Below are positions 24,503 through 38,287 of a stretch of DNA of 64,000 nucleotides, in pieces; within the stretch, counting starts at the first letter, position 1, and every line of letters starts with the position of its first letter. The stretch lies in contig NC_071397.1 of NCBI RefSeq assembly GCF_022682495.2, positions 24,443,427 to 24,507,426 on the forward strand, given 5' to 3'. The position numbers and the translations under genes were made by a program. This stretch comes from Desmodus rotundus. Its lineage: Eukaryota; Chordata; Mammalia; Chiroptera; Phyllostomidae. The notes below the pieces were generated by a model. That model was not told the DNA's origin. It did no database searches and saw nothing but the letters and a program-made list of their open reading frames with translations.

Positions 24503-24721
24503 TATTTATTTATTTTTTACGTTAAAAAAGGTTTTATTTATTTTTTAGAGAAAGGAGAGGGAGGGAGGAAGAGAGAGAGAGAAACATCGACCGGCCACCT
24601 CTGGCACACCCTGAAGCAGGGACCTGGCCCATAACCCAGGGATGTGCCCTAACTGGGAATCGAACCAGCGACCTCTCACTTGTGGGATGCTGCCCAACCA
24701 ATTGAGCCACACCAGCCACAG
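24503..24721 (-). repeat. VES-type bat SINE
   Basis: On the minus strand it starts 'tgtggctggtgtggctcaat', has a box-B-like 'ctggttcgattcccagttag' and the VES GA-rich tail, and ends A-rich. Direct repeats at 24491-24502 and 24722-24733 ('gaggcattgttt' and 'gaagcattgttg') look like its target-site duplication. Confidence 0.88.
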
Positions 24722-25379
24722 TGAAGCATTGTTGTTTTAAATGTAACTATATATATATATATAAAGATACTCTGTATTTAGTCTTCTTAATCTGAATTAC
24801 TGAAGTTTTATGGACAGAAGTGACCAAAATGAGCTACTGGGATGTGGGAAGAAGACATAGAAAGAGCTCAGATAGCACAACTTCCCTGCAATCATCCCTG
24901 CAATCCCACCACAGAGACGCTCCCTGGAGCCGCCCAAGGCAGCAATGGTGGGGCGGGGGTGGGGGAGTGCAGTGCTGGAGCTACCCAGCAAAACTTAACT
25001 TGTTTGTTTTAATTTCTTCATCTGTGCAACGAGGACTGCAAGAGTACCTAACTCTTTGTGAAGGACAAGAAAAGCGTGTGGCTAAAGGACCCACACCCGA
25101 GCTAACCCCAAATCTCAAGCAGGGAAACCTCCGGCACCAGCCCTGCAGTCCCTCTACATCTTCCCAGTCAAGTCACTTTGCAGTTTCTAGGGCAACATCT
25201 CCCGTAACATCGCACATTCATCTTCTCTCGCTCAAATGATAATCTTGCTTCTTATGTTCCTGAGAAAAATAAACTCTGAGAACAGCAGACTACCCCGTTC
25301 TTCCACCACCAAACCCTCCCAACCCTCCTCAAACCTTTCGTTTTGATCAGTATGTTCTGCCTTCCCTTGGGTTTCAAGG

Positions 25380-27010
25380 CTGACTCTGCCTGGGGATGGG
25401 ATCCACCCCTCATTTATTCACGGGCATCGCTTCAGCCATTCTTCCCTATTTCCTGAAAGGCACCAAATTCTTCTTCTCTACTGAATCATTCCCTTTAACG
25501 CCAAATATGTTAGAGTATTCCCTTCTGAAGAAACCTGCTTTCCTCAACTCCACATTCCTCTCTAACTAGCTGCTCCTTACGTCCCTGTTCATCCTTACGG
25601 CAGCTCTTCTGAAGGAGTATCTGTAGTGACTCTTCTGGCTTGTTGCCACCCTTTCACTCTTGACTTCACTTCATTCAGGTTATCTCCTCTATCTCTCCTT
25701 TGAAACTTCTTGTGTTAAAATCACCAGTGACCAACGTCATTCTACATTCAGTGTCAATTCTGTTTTCGACTTCTTCAGTGTCTCAGAAGCAGTGGACAGG
25801 GTTGATTATTTCTTTTCTCTTGGAATGCTTTTTTCACTTGGTTTCCGTGATATTGCCCTCTGCTAGTATTCTTCCTACTTTAAACAGCTCCTCCGCATTT
25901 TGCTTTTTTTCCCGTCTTCACCATCTGCCACGCTCTCTAGTTTATCCTATGAATGGACCGTCTATAGGAGGAAGGCTCCTGAATAGTCTTTATCCAGACT
26001 TCTTCCCAGACCCCCAGAGCTCCAGATTCATACACCCAGCTACCTACGAGGTACTTGGCATATATTTGTATGCCCAGTGGGAGTCTGCAAGTGCGCATAC
26101 ACACGACAGAACTCTTTATTCTCATATCTTTATAAACTTCCTTTCCAACCTAGTCCCTACCCTTCTCTTCCAACCACACCTCATCCCCAGTCTTTCCAGT
26201 CTTTTTCATCCTTAACTAGTCATCATCCTTAAACTGTTTTTCTCTCTCTGCCACCTCAACCAGTCCACTGGCAAATCCTGCTAACCTCATCTTCAAAATA
26301 GATGCTTAATCCCAGTAACTTCTTACCACCTCCATTAATGCCACCAGAGGTCAGTGCACTATTTTCGCTAGCTTGGACTACTATTTTTGCTTCCTAACTG
26401 GTTGTCTTTCCCACCTTTGTTCCTTATAGTCCCTTTTCCACATTGCAACATGCAGTCTTTTAAATATGAATTGCATGTTGAAAGTACTCCAGTGGTTTCC
26501 CTTGAATTTTGAAATAATAATAAAAAACCTCCTTAGCCTAGCCTGAAACCCCTGCTCTCCAAGTTTATTTTATACCCATTTCTTCTTGCTCAATCTGTTC
26601 CAAAGACGCTAACTTCTTCGGAGCTTCTTCGTGTTTCTCAAACAAACCAAACATACTGCCAGTTCAGGGCTTCTGTTCCTTTAGGTTCTAATGCCTGAAA
26701 CATATTCTCCCCAAGAGGTGTAGGATCTGTCCCGCCCTTCTTTCCGGGGTCTGCCCATGATCCCTCCTCACAGGGGTCTTCCCTCACCACTGTATTTTTC
26801 CTTTGACCACCTGTTCTGCTTTCACCTCCATCACTTTCTAGTTCCTTAATCTGCTTTGCCACTGCAGCCTGATTACATTGTGTGTTATTTATTGTCTCTC
26901 TCCCTAATTAGACTGTAGGCCCCACCAGGCAGACAGCTTGCCTGTCCTTCATGATCTCCCGGATGCGCAACAGCGCTGGGCTCAGTCGATAGGGGGCATA
27001 TACCATCAAG
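25380..27010 (+). repeat. L2-like LINE region, probably more than one piece
   Basis: Pyrimidine-rich text typical of L2 runs through the region: 'tgctctccaagtttatttta', 'gttcctttaggttctaatgc', and near the end 'ttagactgtaggccccaccagg', matching the L2 3' end (agactgtaagctccatgaggg). Long open frames such as the one at 25700-26215 are low-complexity results of this sequence, not genes. Confidence 0.55.
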
Positions 27011-29243
27011 TGGTTGTGGAGTGATTACATGAAGGGCTTAACACAGTGTTGAAAAGGTAGTGATACCTATACATACACACACACAGACATATTTGTTATT
27101 TATCTGCTGCTATTCTTTTTCTAGTATCTTAACTTGTTCTGTTCTTATGTGACTAAGGGGATAATTAAAGCTATTGAATGAAATTGGGAAATAGAATTTC
27201 CACACCATTACCAATACTAATCATTGCTTGTTTGATTTTTTCATTTTTCTAGTCATTTGTTTCTAAATAATAAAATGTTTTTGGATTTTGCAGAGATATT
27301 AGAATCTTAAATCTTGAGTATGGACAAAATTTAGACGAAATATTACATACTGATACTGAAAATCCAGGCAGAGATCCCCAGCTTGACAAATTAGTTCTTC
27401 ATGATTAAATTGTATAAATATAACTAAAATTTCATCAATTTTATCTTATAAACATTGTTTTCTCTTTAATATTTTATAATAATGTCTCTGTAATATGTAA
27501 GCTAAAAGCACTAAGTATGTTTCTTGGGGCAATTACCAGTAATAGTTTTTAACAGAAAATTTTGGCTTTTATGTGACAAAATATCTGTATGATTCCTCAC
27601 AATCTTGTTTAAAATTTTAAAATATGGGCTTTAATAAAGTTCCTAAATTCATTAACGAATTCTTTAAAATGTATGGTCTTTTCAGGATAGATTGTCTCGT
27701 CTAAATCTATTTTTTTTTTTAAAAAGCCCACAGCTCTATTTTCACACCAATACTTGGATTCTGTTCTCCGTGTGGGCTGCTGTATATAACCTCCGCAGAG
27801 TGGACACCAGGGAGCGCTGAGCTGGTAAAAATGCACTTGAGTTCTTCCTCCTCTATTATGTACTTTAATGAAGCAAGCAGATGGTAGATGGTTTTCCCTC
27901 CGGAAACTGCTGATTTTGAAGACTCCAGTATGCCAGTTTTGCAAACATGGTGTTCAGAAGCATATCGTACCTCAAAATATACATTTAACTTTGTCAGGAA
28001 AATGACTTTACCCTTAGGCAAATGGATAAGTTTGCAAAAACACGAGACCGCTCCTTGACTCTTCAGTTTTCTTCTGTACGTTTGAGTATAAACAGCTTTC
28101 CTCTCTCTTAGTTCTTAACTTCTTGTAAAATAGCACAGATTTAGCTCAACATCCTACACAAATGCAATTAGATCATAAAACTATATACATGATCATTGTT
28201 GTTTCTATTTCTGTTGCTGAACAAGCTTCTCATGGGGTATGCTTCCACACTGTTCAGTATTATCATTTACAAATAAAAAAGTGGTAATCTACCAGTATAA
28301 TTTTCATTTAAAGAAATAGAAATGTCTCTCTTGAGATGTTACCAATAGTAATACCGGTAGGTAATGGCGCCGTGCACAGAAAACATACGCTTACCTATTC
28401 TTTTTGAACCAGGATAATAGGCAACACATGAATGAAATCAAGTTCTCTAGTCAAACGAATATATAATATTTATTTCAGCCACATGTGAAAACATGAAATA
28501 AGTATCATTGGTTGATTGCCAATTCCTGCTGATACTAAATCATTCAAACATTCTATGTAGAAATAAAATTTCTACCATTCTCTCTTCTCCATCTGTCAGA
28601 AAAGTTAAGAACAAACAGAATTTTACATTAAGATATGAAAATGTAGAGCATCATTATTCCCACCGGCAGAAGCAGTAATAAACAACCAGAATTCGAAGTA
28701 GGACATTCTTTTTTAGATGCATAATTCTTAGAAATTAGTGCCATCTTCTGGCTTCTCAAAGTATTGCTTCAAATCTAAACCAGACGCTGGTAGGGTTTTT
28801 ACAGTACCGTGAAATGTCAAAAAAAGAGAAAAGTCCCCCAAACATATGTCACATTGTAACATTAGGAATGGTGTCCTGTGCCATGTATCTCTGTCATTCA
28901 GATTACATAAACTGTGCACTTTATGCTAGATTAAATATGCTTTGTAGTTTATTGTGATAAAATCCCCATATATTACACACATGGAATATTCCAGAACAGA
29001 TGTATTTGGAACACTTCTCTCAGTCCTAACTCATGAGCTTCTTCATGCCACTGAATTTCAAGTTAAAAAATTAAGAAATATCAAGGTTGGAGTGGGTTAT
29101 CATTCAAGGTCAGTAGAAATATTTTTTAGCTTTTTAATTTATTATTTTGCAAGCCATGGATTTGTAAATGTACTTTTATATACTCCAAAATAATAACAAT
29201 GATAATACCTACTATTTTCCTGTCGCTAGGTACAACACCTGAA
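27011..29243. other. Intron, unassigned
   Basis: AT-rich intron. A short CA run lies at about 27072-27085 and a T run at about 27710-27719. Two overlapping minus-strand open frames of about 100 codons (27.6-28.0 kb) show no domain, no splice context and no start context that would support a gene. Confidence 0.4.
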
Positions 29244-29257
29244 TTATTTTATTTCTT

Positions 29258-29480
29258 TTAAAAAATAATTTATTTTTAAAGACTTTATTATTTATTTTTA
29301 GAGAGAGGGGAAGGGAAGGAGAAGAGAGGGAGAGAAACATCAATATATGGTTGCCTCTCACGTGCCTCCTACTGGGGACCTGGCCTGCAACCCAGGCTTG
29401 TGCCCTGACTGGGAATCAAACCAGCAACCCTTTGGTTTGGAGGCTGGTACTAAATCCACTGAGCCGCACCAGCCAGAGCT
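29258..29480 (-). repeat. VES-type bat SINE with perfect target-site duplication
   Basis: On the minus strand it starts 'ctctggctggtgcggctcag', continues with the box-B-like 'tttgattcccagtcagggca' and the GA-rich tail, and ends at an A-rich stretch. The 12-base repeat 'attttatttctt' at 29246-29257 and again at 29481-29492 is identical. Confidence 0.93.
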
Positions 29481-29499
29481 ATTTTATTTCTTATGGCAC

Positions 29500-29645
29500 C
29501 TCAAAGGGACATTCTTGTTCATATATTCCTATCTTATAGATGAAGAAACTGAAGCTCAGAGAGGTTCAGTCACAGAGCCAAGAAATGACGGAGTCAGGAT
29601 TCAAATCCAGACTCATTTGACTCCAAAACCTGCATTCCTTCCAGT
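29500..29645 (-). repeat. MIR SINE
   Basis: 'cttatagatgaagaaactga', 'agctcagagaggttcagtc' and 'ggattcaaatccagactcat' is a well-preserved reverse-complement MIR core, next to the VES insertion. Confidence 0.85.
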
Positions 29646-29649
29646 GATG

Positions 29650-31145
29650 GCTGGGATACTCATGATATTGACACAAGGCAGATGCTTTATATTATTCAAG
29701 TTTGTACCCCTCACAAAGTATTTTCATAAATTTAATTCTATCCTACACCCCATCCTGGGAGATGGATTCATGAAAATCGGTAGGATTCATACTCCTTCTT
29801 CTATATTCCCTCCTTTACATTTAATAGAAATGTAAACTTATTAATTGCCTCACAGTGCCAAGAAATGAATAGGTACTCAGTATACACCAGTGAATTTACC
29901 AATGGATAAGTTTTAATAAGAGCTTAATTATTTTCCAATTATGTGGAAAATATGAATGAAAAATAGTGGTTAGAGAGATCAGTACATCTTTAAGGGTTTC
30001 TAAGTGTTTGACTATTTGGAAACACACACATGCACATATATATTTGGGATAATTAACTGTAATTTTCATTTTTGGTTTTGGTATGGTGTGGAAACAGGTT
30101 AGGAAAAGGGAAAAACTAACCAGGACCCAAAATAATAAAGCTGATTTATCAAAGAGTAACATGTACTTTGTGAGAGGGAGAAAAGAAAGAAATCTTTACT
30201 AGAGCTACTGGGGGAAAACTACATTTTTAAGACTTCTGCTGTTTAGTTGTTGATGTGCTGGAAAAGCATATTGCAAAATGCTAGCTCAATCCTCAGGCCA
30301 CAGCAGTGATGTTTAAAATACATACGATAAAGGGAAAATTTTATGTTAATAAATATGGCATATGAAATTATTCTAAGTCATATCATTAATAAAACAAAGA
30401 AAACCATCAACCATAATTTTAGAGGTTTAAAATTCATATTGGATTATTATTTTTGAATGCAACAGATGTTGTTACATATAATAGCCCCAAGACTACATCT
30501 ACCAGCAGTGAACAGGTGCCTAATTCAAATGATGATACAAACAAAACCACAAAAAATGACTAGAAGATTAAGAGTTAGAGATACAGTTTGCAAACAATGA
30601 TCAGGAAATGTAATGAAATAAAATATTTTATTTGCTATAGCATGAAATAACTGGAATGAAACTTTGATATTAAGTTTCTTGGTTTCAGGCAACAGGAACC
30701 AACTCGGGCTATGTCATGTAGGAAAGGGATTTGTGGGCCGGTGATAGACTAGCTCGTAGAATCAGTGGGAAGGCTGGAGATGCAGTGGGGGAAATAGGCA
30801 GAAATAAAACAGTCTAGGCAGTTCAAACATAACCATGTTCTCATTGTGTGAACAGTGTTGTTAGGATGCAGTCACTGGCATTTCTAAAACGGGGCCAGCC
30901 ATGTGGCCATCTTACTTACAAATAATTTCTAAATACCACTCGGTGTTTGGATAATTTCCATAGCATTTAATCCCCGGGGAGAGCATTTCACGGGCCTATC
31001 CTAGGTCATCAATGTGCGCACAAATAGAACGGTGCTGTGTGGCCCAAAACAGAAACACAACCCAATACCCAATAATGTTTCTCCCAGACCTTTGGTTGCC
31101 CAGTGTCAAAATGCATCATTTTTCTAGTGCATGTATTTCCAAATC
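29650..31145. other. Intron, unassigned
   Basis: No exon seen. 30680-30830 ('gggatttgtgggccggtgat', 'gaatcagtgggaaggctgg') resembles an old interspersed repeat of unknown family. Confidence 0.35.
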
Positions 31146-31158
31146 AAAACTTCCTTCT

Positions 31159-32526
31159 TTGACAAAGGAGCCAAGGATATACATTGGGGAGAGAACAGTT
31201 TCTTTGATAAATGGTGGGAAAACTGCACAGCCACATGCAAAAGAATGAAACTGGACCACTGTCTAACAACACACATGCAAAATCAACTAAAAATGGACTA
31301 AACATGAGACTGAACATAAGAACAAAACCGTGAAAGTCTTAGAAGAATACGTAGGCAGTAAGCTCCTTGACATTGGTCTCGGGGGTGATTTTTTAGAATT
31401 GATACCAAAAGCAAAGGCAACAAAAGCAAAAATAAACAAGTAGGATGACATTAAACTAAAAGCTCTGTACAACAAAGAACACCAACAAAATGAACAGGCA
31501 ACCTAGCAAATGGGAAAAAATATTAGCAAATCATATTATCTGATAAAGGGTTATTGTTCAAAATACATAGAGAACTCTTGCATCTCAATAGCAAAAACAG
31601 CAAACAATCTACTTAAAAAGGGGGAGGGGACAGGAATAGACATTTCTCTAAAGAGGACATAGATGGCCAAAAGGTACATGAAAAATCCTCAACATCATCA
31701 ATCGTCTGGGAAATTCAAATCAAAACCACAATGAAACATCATCTCTCACATGTTAGAATGACTATTATCACAAATACAAGAAATAATGGGTGTTGATGAG
31801 ATTCTTGAGAAAAGGAAACCTTTGTGCACTGTTGGTGAGAGTGCAAATTGGTGCAGCCACTATAGAAAACATTATGGAGGTTCCTCAAAAAACTAAAAAT
31901 AGAACTACCATATGACCAGAAATTCCACTTCTGGGTATTTATCCAACAACACTAACTCAAAAAGGTATACACACCCCCACGTTCAATGATCATTATTCAT
32001 AAAACCCCAGGTATGGAGACAACTCTCGCATCCGTGGATGAATGGGTGAAAGAAATGTCACACACACACACAGAAATATGCTCAGTGATTGGAAAAGGAA
32101 ATCTTGCCGTTTGTGACGACAGAGATGGACTTCGAAGGCATTATTCTAAGGGAAATGAGCCTCACAGAGAAAGACAAATACCATATGATCTCACTTACCT
32201 GTGGAATGTGAAACACACAGAGAACAAGCTGTAGTTGCCAGAGGAGGTGAGGTGGGGGCTGGGTGAAGTGAGGGAGGGAGGAGGGTCCAAAGACACAAAT
32301 TAGTCATGGGATGTAAAGCACAGGTGGTGACTTAGTTTGAAAGTCGCTAAGAGAGTAGATCTTAAAAGGTCTAGTCACAAGAAAAATGCTATAATTATGT
32401 ATGATGTTAACTAAACTTATTGTGGGAATCATTTTATAATATATAAAAATATGGAACCACTATGCTGTATACCTGAAACTAATATGTCAATTATACCTCA
32501 ATAATAACAAAAAACAAAATGAAATA
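31159..32526 (+). mobile_element. 5'-truncated L1 (ORF2 C-terminus and 3' UTR)
   Basis: The plus strand reads as broken ORF2p C-terminal sequence (pieces like KGAKDIHWGENSFFDKW, then QMGKNISKSYYL, then EKDKYHMISL) followed by the 3' UTR and the terminal 'gctgtatacctgaaactaat' with an A-rich end. The 13-base repeat 'aaaacttccttct' at 31146-31158 and 32527-32539 is identical, so the borders are exact. It has many stops, and is older in type than the bat L1 copies with the 'acagttgtccc' tail. Confidence 0.92.
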
Positions 32527-32539
32527 AAAACTTCCTTCT

Positions 32540-34640
32540 AATATAATGCAACAATCTACACATGATTTTAAAAAGCCACACTCTTTTCCTAAATGGAGTC
32601 TCCTTAATGTCTTTTACTGCATTGTGTTCCAAGTCCGAGAGCTCTGCATAGGGGTCATTTGTTCTTATTTTATGTTGCGATTCTGTCCTGTATGGATTGA
32701 GTCTCAACATTTACTAAACCCAAGTACTTTACACAGACACCAGGCTGCCTATGACAACTGTAATGATATGGAAATATGTGTGATTTCCCTTGGTGACAAA
32801 AATCAAAGGTGCTGTTAATACTATTGTGGTTTCCTTCCCATCATAGTCCATGCAGGTGGGCCAGAGGAAGGAACTTGATACGGGGAGCTAATTATAAAGG
32901 TGGGAGACAAACAGGGGACAGTGAGGCTCCCCAGAGACCAGCAGTGGCTGAACAGCCGAAAGCAGGGACAAACTGCTAAGGCTGGAAGGACAAAGGGAAG
33001 TCATGGTGTTGTAAAAGCCCAAGAGCCAGTTTATTGGAGGGAGCTGGACCCATGATGGGGGCTGTTCATCAAGATGTGGGGCCATGGGTGGGAGGCCTAG
33101 AGCCAACGGTAGATATGGCCACTGATAGACATGGTACCAGACACACCGGGTCCTCCCTCTTCCTCCTACCCTCCAGTCTCCGGACAGGGCCTGTTGATGG
33201 CAGGAGGAAATGCAGTTTGCATATTTGAGATAAGGATCTCAGAGCAAAAAGGCAAATGACTGGCACACATTGCAATAAAAGCAAGCCTGGAGCTACAGTC
33301 CTCATTTCCAGAACTGGCCAGAGGGCCGCTTCTGATACTGTAACTTTCCTCCTTGAATGCTCTCTCCTTTCATGTGGGGAAAGCAAATTTAAATTCTTGT
33401 TTCCCTGTACTTATTTTCTGCTCAACCTGTGTCTGATGAGATTCTATACCTGTTTGGTGATGTGAGCCTCGTTGCTGAGAGTCCTGGCCATGGTGGGCCT
33501 GCTCTCCAGGGCTTCATGAGAACCCCGTTAGGTCTTAGCACTAGACGTGGGAGGCAGCTCCCCAGAGCAGACTTCTCCCATTCCGGGGATGTGTGTGCAA
33601 GAGGGTGTGTGAATGCATCTGCATCGTGAGCCCATTGAGCAGTTCAGTGAAGTCAGTGGGAACCTCTTCAGAAAAATGTTTCCCAATTAAGTTAAAATAC
33701 ATAGGATTATAAAATAAACCGACTTTTTTGAAATGTAGCTAATAAAATATTACAAATGTGTAATAAAGTGAAATTATGCTTCTTTCATAAGGCACTGAAA
33801 CAATGACTCTAAGCAGCAGGTATAATAGGTGGAGCAATTTCAAATAGAGAGGAACACAGAAATATTCAGAGTAGAATAAACGTAATGTGCATAAGTGGAT
33901 CTGGTTTCTCAGTGACAAAGTCACAGGTCCTGCCAATACTACTGTGGTTTGTCGATGGCATTCGTAACTAGGAATTTGTTAAACTTCTGTTAGAGGTGGC
34001 AAAACTACGTAGTTCTTTGGTTCTCACTCACATTCGCACTTGCTTGGACCTAGAGAACTACCTGAGTGCTGCCAGAACAGTTCCTCACCTTCTGGCTGAT
34101 GTTCCCGCCTTCAGGGTTTGCCCTACCAGTCCTTCTCACTGAGGACCACCGCGTCCACCATTTTTAGCTGCACTTCTCCTCTGCATGGTGTAATTCTAAA
34201 AATGCTGTCTTGGCCCAGTTTTGAGGCCCTGGTTAGAGGATGGTCAGCTCCTTTCATGAGCAGTCAAGTCCATACCCCCAGGTGTGTCCCTGTTGGGTTC
34301 CAGAACACTAGGCACGGCCCCAATTGTGTGAGCACAGGTACCAGACAGCAGGGACCGCGGCTCTGCTCCAGAGCCCATGAAACTACTCAGATTAGCCCAT
34401 CCACCGGGAGTCCTGGAAAGTCCACTAATGCCACTGCCCTTTCCGCGTATAAGCAGTCAGCCCTTTACAGCCCCTGGCCTGCTGGTTCCCCGTCCCTGGT
34501 ACAACCTCACGTGTGATGCTGGGTAGCCACGTTCTTTGATTTGGAGCTGTAAGTAGCCAAAAGTTCTTTTTTCATCTATCAAAGTGTGTTATCCCACCAT
34601 CAAAAATGTCTATAAATCTTATAAACCACCCTGATTCCCC
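32540..34640. other. Intron, mostly unassigned
   Basis: It contains two diverged copies of one unknown repeat (about 32785-32835 and 33905-33955, see findings). The 34.06-34.51 kb part is richer in G+C with a plus-strand open frame of 132 codons but no domain, so it is more likely repeat or unique intron than a gene. Confidence 0.35.
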
Positions 34641-34654
34641 CACCCCATATTTCT

Positions 34655-34870
34655 GCTCTTTTGTCTTCTCCACTTGATTGTTTTGTTTTCCCGTAACACT
34701 CATTATCTTCTAACAATTCACTACAATGTCTCACCCCACCCTGGAATGGAAGGTTGTGAGAGCAGGATTTTGTCATTTTTCCCCTGCTGTGTCCCAAGCA
34801 CTAGGGACAGCGTCTGGCCCACAGCAGGCTCTCTGTACATATTTATTGAACGGGGGCGTGAATCTCCTTC
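34655..34870 (+). repeat. L2 LINE 3' end
   Basis: 'gaatggaaggttgtgagagc' then 'gcactagggacagcgtctgg' and 'catatttattgaacg' is the L2 3' terminus in the forward direction. Confidence 0.65.
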
Positions 34871-35690
34871 CTGCATCTGTTGTCATTGGTCACTCTGGGC
34901 AACACTTCCAACTCCTTTTATATCTGTTTGTCTAGTCACATGAGAAGTCTGAAATGTGAAGCGGCTGTTGTCGTTCAAGTTCAATGGGACCATTGCTGGG
35001 TCTCATGTAAGAGCTTTTCTCTTTTGGGCATCAAAAGCCTCCAAAGTGGAGCTCAGCCATGGAGAGAGGGGAAAAGTCGTGAGAGGGATTTTAGGGGTAC
35101 CTGTGAGAGAGACCTCCCTCCTGCCCCCTTGGTTTCTGCATCTGTGTAACATGGCTGTGGAAGATACAGCACTGTGAATCAGTTACAGCGTCAAAGCACA
35201 CATGGCGTCTTGCAGGATAACATTCCGACCCTTACAGGTAGTGCAGGTGCTGGGGTCACAGACTCTTTTGCCATTCTACATGGTCAACAGCTTTTGGATG
35301 ATGGGTTTCAGGATAAGACTGCTGTCTGCTATTGACTATTACTTTCTCTGTAATCTGAGTCTGCTGCCTAGAAGTAATATTGTGCAGGAGATCATGATGG
35401 TTTATACTGTTTTTACTGAGTTCATCAGTAGAACTTCATCGAAGAAACATCAGTAGAGTAAGTCATCAGAATAATAGAACAGATTCTTGTCAATACTGTG
35501 ATGCAATACACCTGCTGGGGAGTCAGCCTTGAGCCCCGACAGTGTCTCAGGGGTCAGGGTAGTCTGTAGCCATTGGGAAAGGAGGATTCGGGAGGGCACA
35601 TGTGCAGGCAGTCATTCCTCTCAGTGAAAGTCAATGTTGAGGACCTGCATGGCCTCAGATTGTTCTACCATTTCTGCGTACTGCCAGATT
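34871..35690. other. Intron, unassigned
   Basis: No exon or firm repeat seen. Confidence 0.35.
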
Positions 35691-35699
35691 TTATTCTAA

Positions 35700-36840
35700 A
35701 ATCCTCTAACAATTCATATTTCTTCCATTAAAAATACGTGCAGTAGTTTTCTCACATTCCTTTCTGTAATTGGTGTCATTGCTCTTTCTAGTTTTTGACA
35801 GACTGATGAGAGTAATTTGTCTAGATGTTACTTTTATTACATCTCCCTGATTACTAGTGAGTTTGAGTAACTTTTGCTTATTGGTTATCTGGATATTGTT
35901 TAGTGAAACATATGTTAATATCTTTTATTCATTTTTCTGTTGCCATCATCATTATTTTGATAACGCTTAAAGGCCCTTTGAATATTATATTAATCCTTTG
36001 CCTGTCATATTCCAAATAATTTCTCCAAATCAATAATTTTTCTAATGACTTTAGATGTGGTATCTTTTGCAACTCAAAGTTTATTTCTTTATTTATTGGT
36101 TATCCAAGTATTTTGTTTCATAGTTCCAGAATTTTCTGTCCTGGTTATGAACACTTCCCTTGTGCCTAGATTGTGTTCATAGTTTCCAACATTTGCTCCT
36201 AAGATGTTTACTGATTTATATTTTATATTTTAGTCTTTAATGATTCTGGATTTTATTTTAGTACATAATGTAAGAGAGCCCCAACTTTGTTTTCTCCCAG
36301 TTGGAGAGTAAGTTGTTCCAGCTCTATTTAATGCATAAAACATACTCTCACAATTGAATAAAACAGGAGTGTTGTCACTTACTGCATTCTCATATATATT
36401 AGAATCTTTTGGAGGATTTTCTCTTTGTCCTACTGATCTATTTATAGTTTACTATGCTAGTATAATTTGAAAATGGTGATAGTGGTTTAATGGTGATAGT
36501 GGAGTTCTGATATCTGACAAGTTTCCCCTCACATTTCTTTCAAAAAATATATTTTTACAAGATATTAATGAATTGCTATAATACATATTATTCTATGTTA
36601 TGCTCAAAGTTTAATGAAATCACACTATTTATATACTATATTTGAGAAAATTAATATTTTATAGTATTTTCTTTACATCCAGGAATATGGTATTTTTTTC
36701 TAGCCATGCATAAATTATTTTATTATCATTAAAGGTTTATAATTTTCTACATAGAAGTCCTGAACCTTTCTCATCAAAGTTATTCTAAGTTTTGCAATTT
36801 TTTGGGTCACAATTGTGAGTGGAAATAATTTTATTTCTCT
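35700..36840 (-). repeat. Old L1M fragment (ORF2 region)
   Basis: Reverse-complement L1 ORF2 text in the right order: 'taatcctttgcctgtcatatt', 'gattctggattttattttag', 'ccagctctatttaatgcat', 'ttgtcctactgatctattta'. It is strongly diverged and AT-rich, with indels. Confidence 0.65.
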
Positions 36841-36849
36841 TTTAAGGGG

Positions 36850-38285
36850 GTTTTGCTAGTGTAAGAAGATATTAAAATAGAAGTTCCAGTTCCAACACTA
36901 AGAAAACAGAAACATCACATCAAAGGAGGTGAGCAGGATTTACAAAGCAGGTGGCTGGAATTCCTCACATGATTGATGGTATAAAGAATTTACAGAGATC
37001 TTTTGCCTCGCCCTTTCACCTCCAAGCAAGAGAGGGGTTTTAGGAACACAACTTGGAGGGTGTCATGCGTCTCTGAAATCTGGGGTGATGGGCGGGGTGG
37101 ACTGACTCCTGCTGGGAGAGTTCTGGAGGTGAGCATGGTGGGGTGGGCTGCACTGAGGGAGGAAGTGAATGAGAGTTTGGTTTTTGGCTGGATTGGTCTG
37201 CACTCCCATGTGCAGTCACAGAAAGGATGGGTGCCTGTTTCCCTTGGGTCTAATATGGGTGATGTGTGGGACAAGGACTTGGGGTTGTTTTTCTAAAGTT
37301 CACAAAGAACCATCGTGAGAGGTGAAGAGGCCTCATCGGGGAAGCTGGAGATGTCACTAGATTGCTGGTAGCGATGCCTTTTCCCTGCAAAGAAGATTGC
37401 AGGTGAGAGATTGTCAGCTATGGGGTCTCCAGGGAACCCATGAACATGTCCCATGACACAGGGAGGCTTCAAACACCTGCCAAATCCAGCCAGCAGCAAG
37501 CTAAATCAACTCGACCATATAGGTCAAAAAAGAAGTTTCCTGTCTCCTTTCCTCTCCCTGAGCTCCACTCTGAACAGCCGGGAACCTCAATTCGTGCAAG
37601 AGGGAAGAAGAGTTTAAGTTTCCCTTTCCCCTGACTTTCAACTCTTCTATCTGATATGACCCCAGATGGAAAAGAAAAAAGCATGAAGTTCAAAGCAGAC
37701 AGAAGATTTACCAATCACATATAAATTGCTGATGTAATTACTAAGTGGAACCAATATGTTGTGACTCACAAACGACCTGGTCTAAAATTTCTTTGAGGGA
37801 AAAAGGAAAAACTAACATCATTCAACAAATTTAAAAGGCGAATGGCAAAGTAAAGTAGCTTTACATTTACATTTGACTATGCTATAATGAAGAAGATCTA
37901 TTGGTTTTTTAGTTTTTGTTTTGCAATTAGCTACAGCATCAAATTTTATCATTTACATGATATAAACAAGAAATAGATTTGTATCTTAATTTCTAGTAAC
38001 ATCTATTATTTAATTTTTTCTCATTGCATTTGCTTGGCACTTCCCAAGACAATAATAAATAATAATTGCAACAGTACACATCCTTGTCAAGTTCTGATAT
38101 TAATTGAAGAGGTTTTAATTTTTCCTAATTAGGAATAATATACGCTTTTGATTTTAAGCTTGGTTTTATTACATTTTAGTATTTTATTCCATTTTTAGTC
38201 TTTATTTCTATTTTATAATTTACTTATAAACAATAAAGCCCATCTGCTAAATTTGATGCTTTTTTATTTTTTGAGGTTACGCCTT
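36850..38285. other. Intron, unassigned
   Basis: No exon seen. The first part (36.9-37.7 kb) is less AT-rich and repeat-free to my eye; the rest is AT-rich. Confidence 0.35.
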
Positions 38286-38287
38286 TA

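Noticed and set aside
24820..25239. Open frame of 139 codons on the plus strand
   Set aside because: Low-complexity Ser/Gln/Pro composition, no domain and no gene context; a short G run shows it is intron sequence.
25700..26215. Open frame of 171 codons on the plus strand
   Set aside because: Pyrimidine-rich L2-like sequence gives long Ser/Leu/Pro frames; no domain, no splice sites, no homologue recognised.
27609..28021. Two overlapping minus-strand frames of 100-111 codons, considered as a small gene
   Set aside because: No recognisable domain, and overlapping frames in AT-rich intron are expected by chance.
29347..29835. Open frame of 162 codons on the plus strand
   Set aside because: It runs through the reverse of a VES SINE and a MIR; its residues (CPDWESNQQPFG) are the standard false translation of this SINE.
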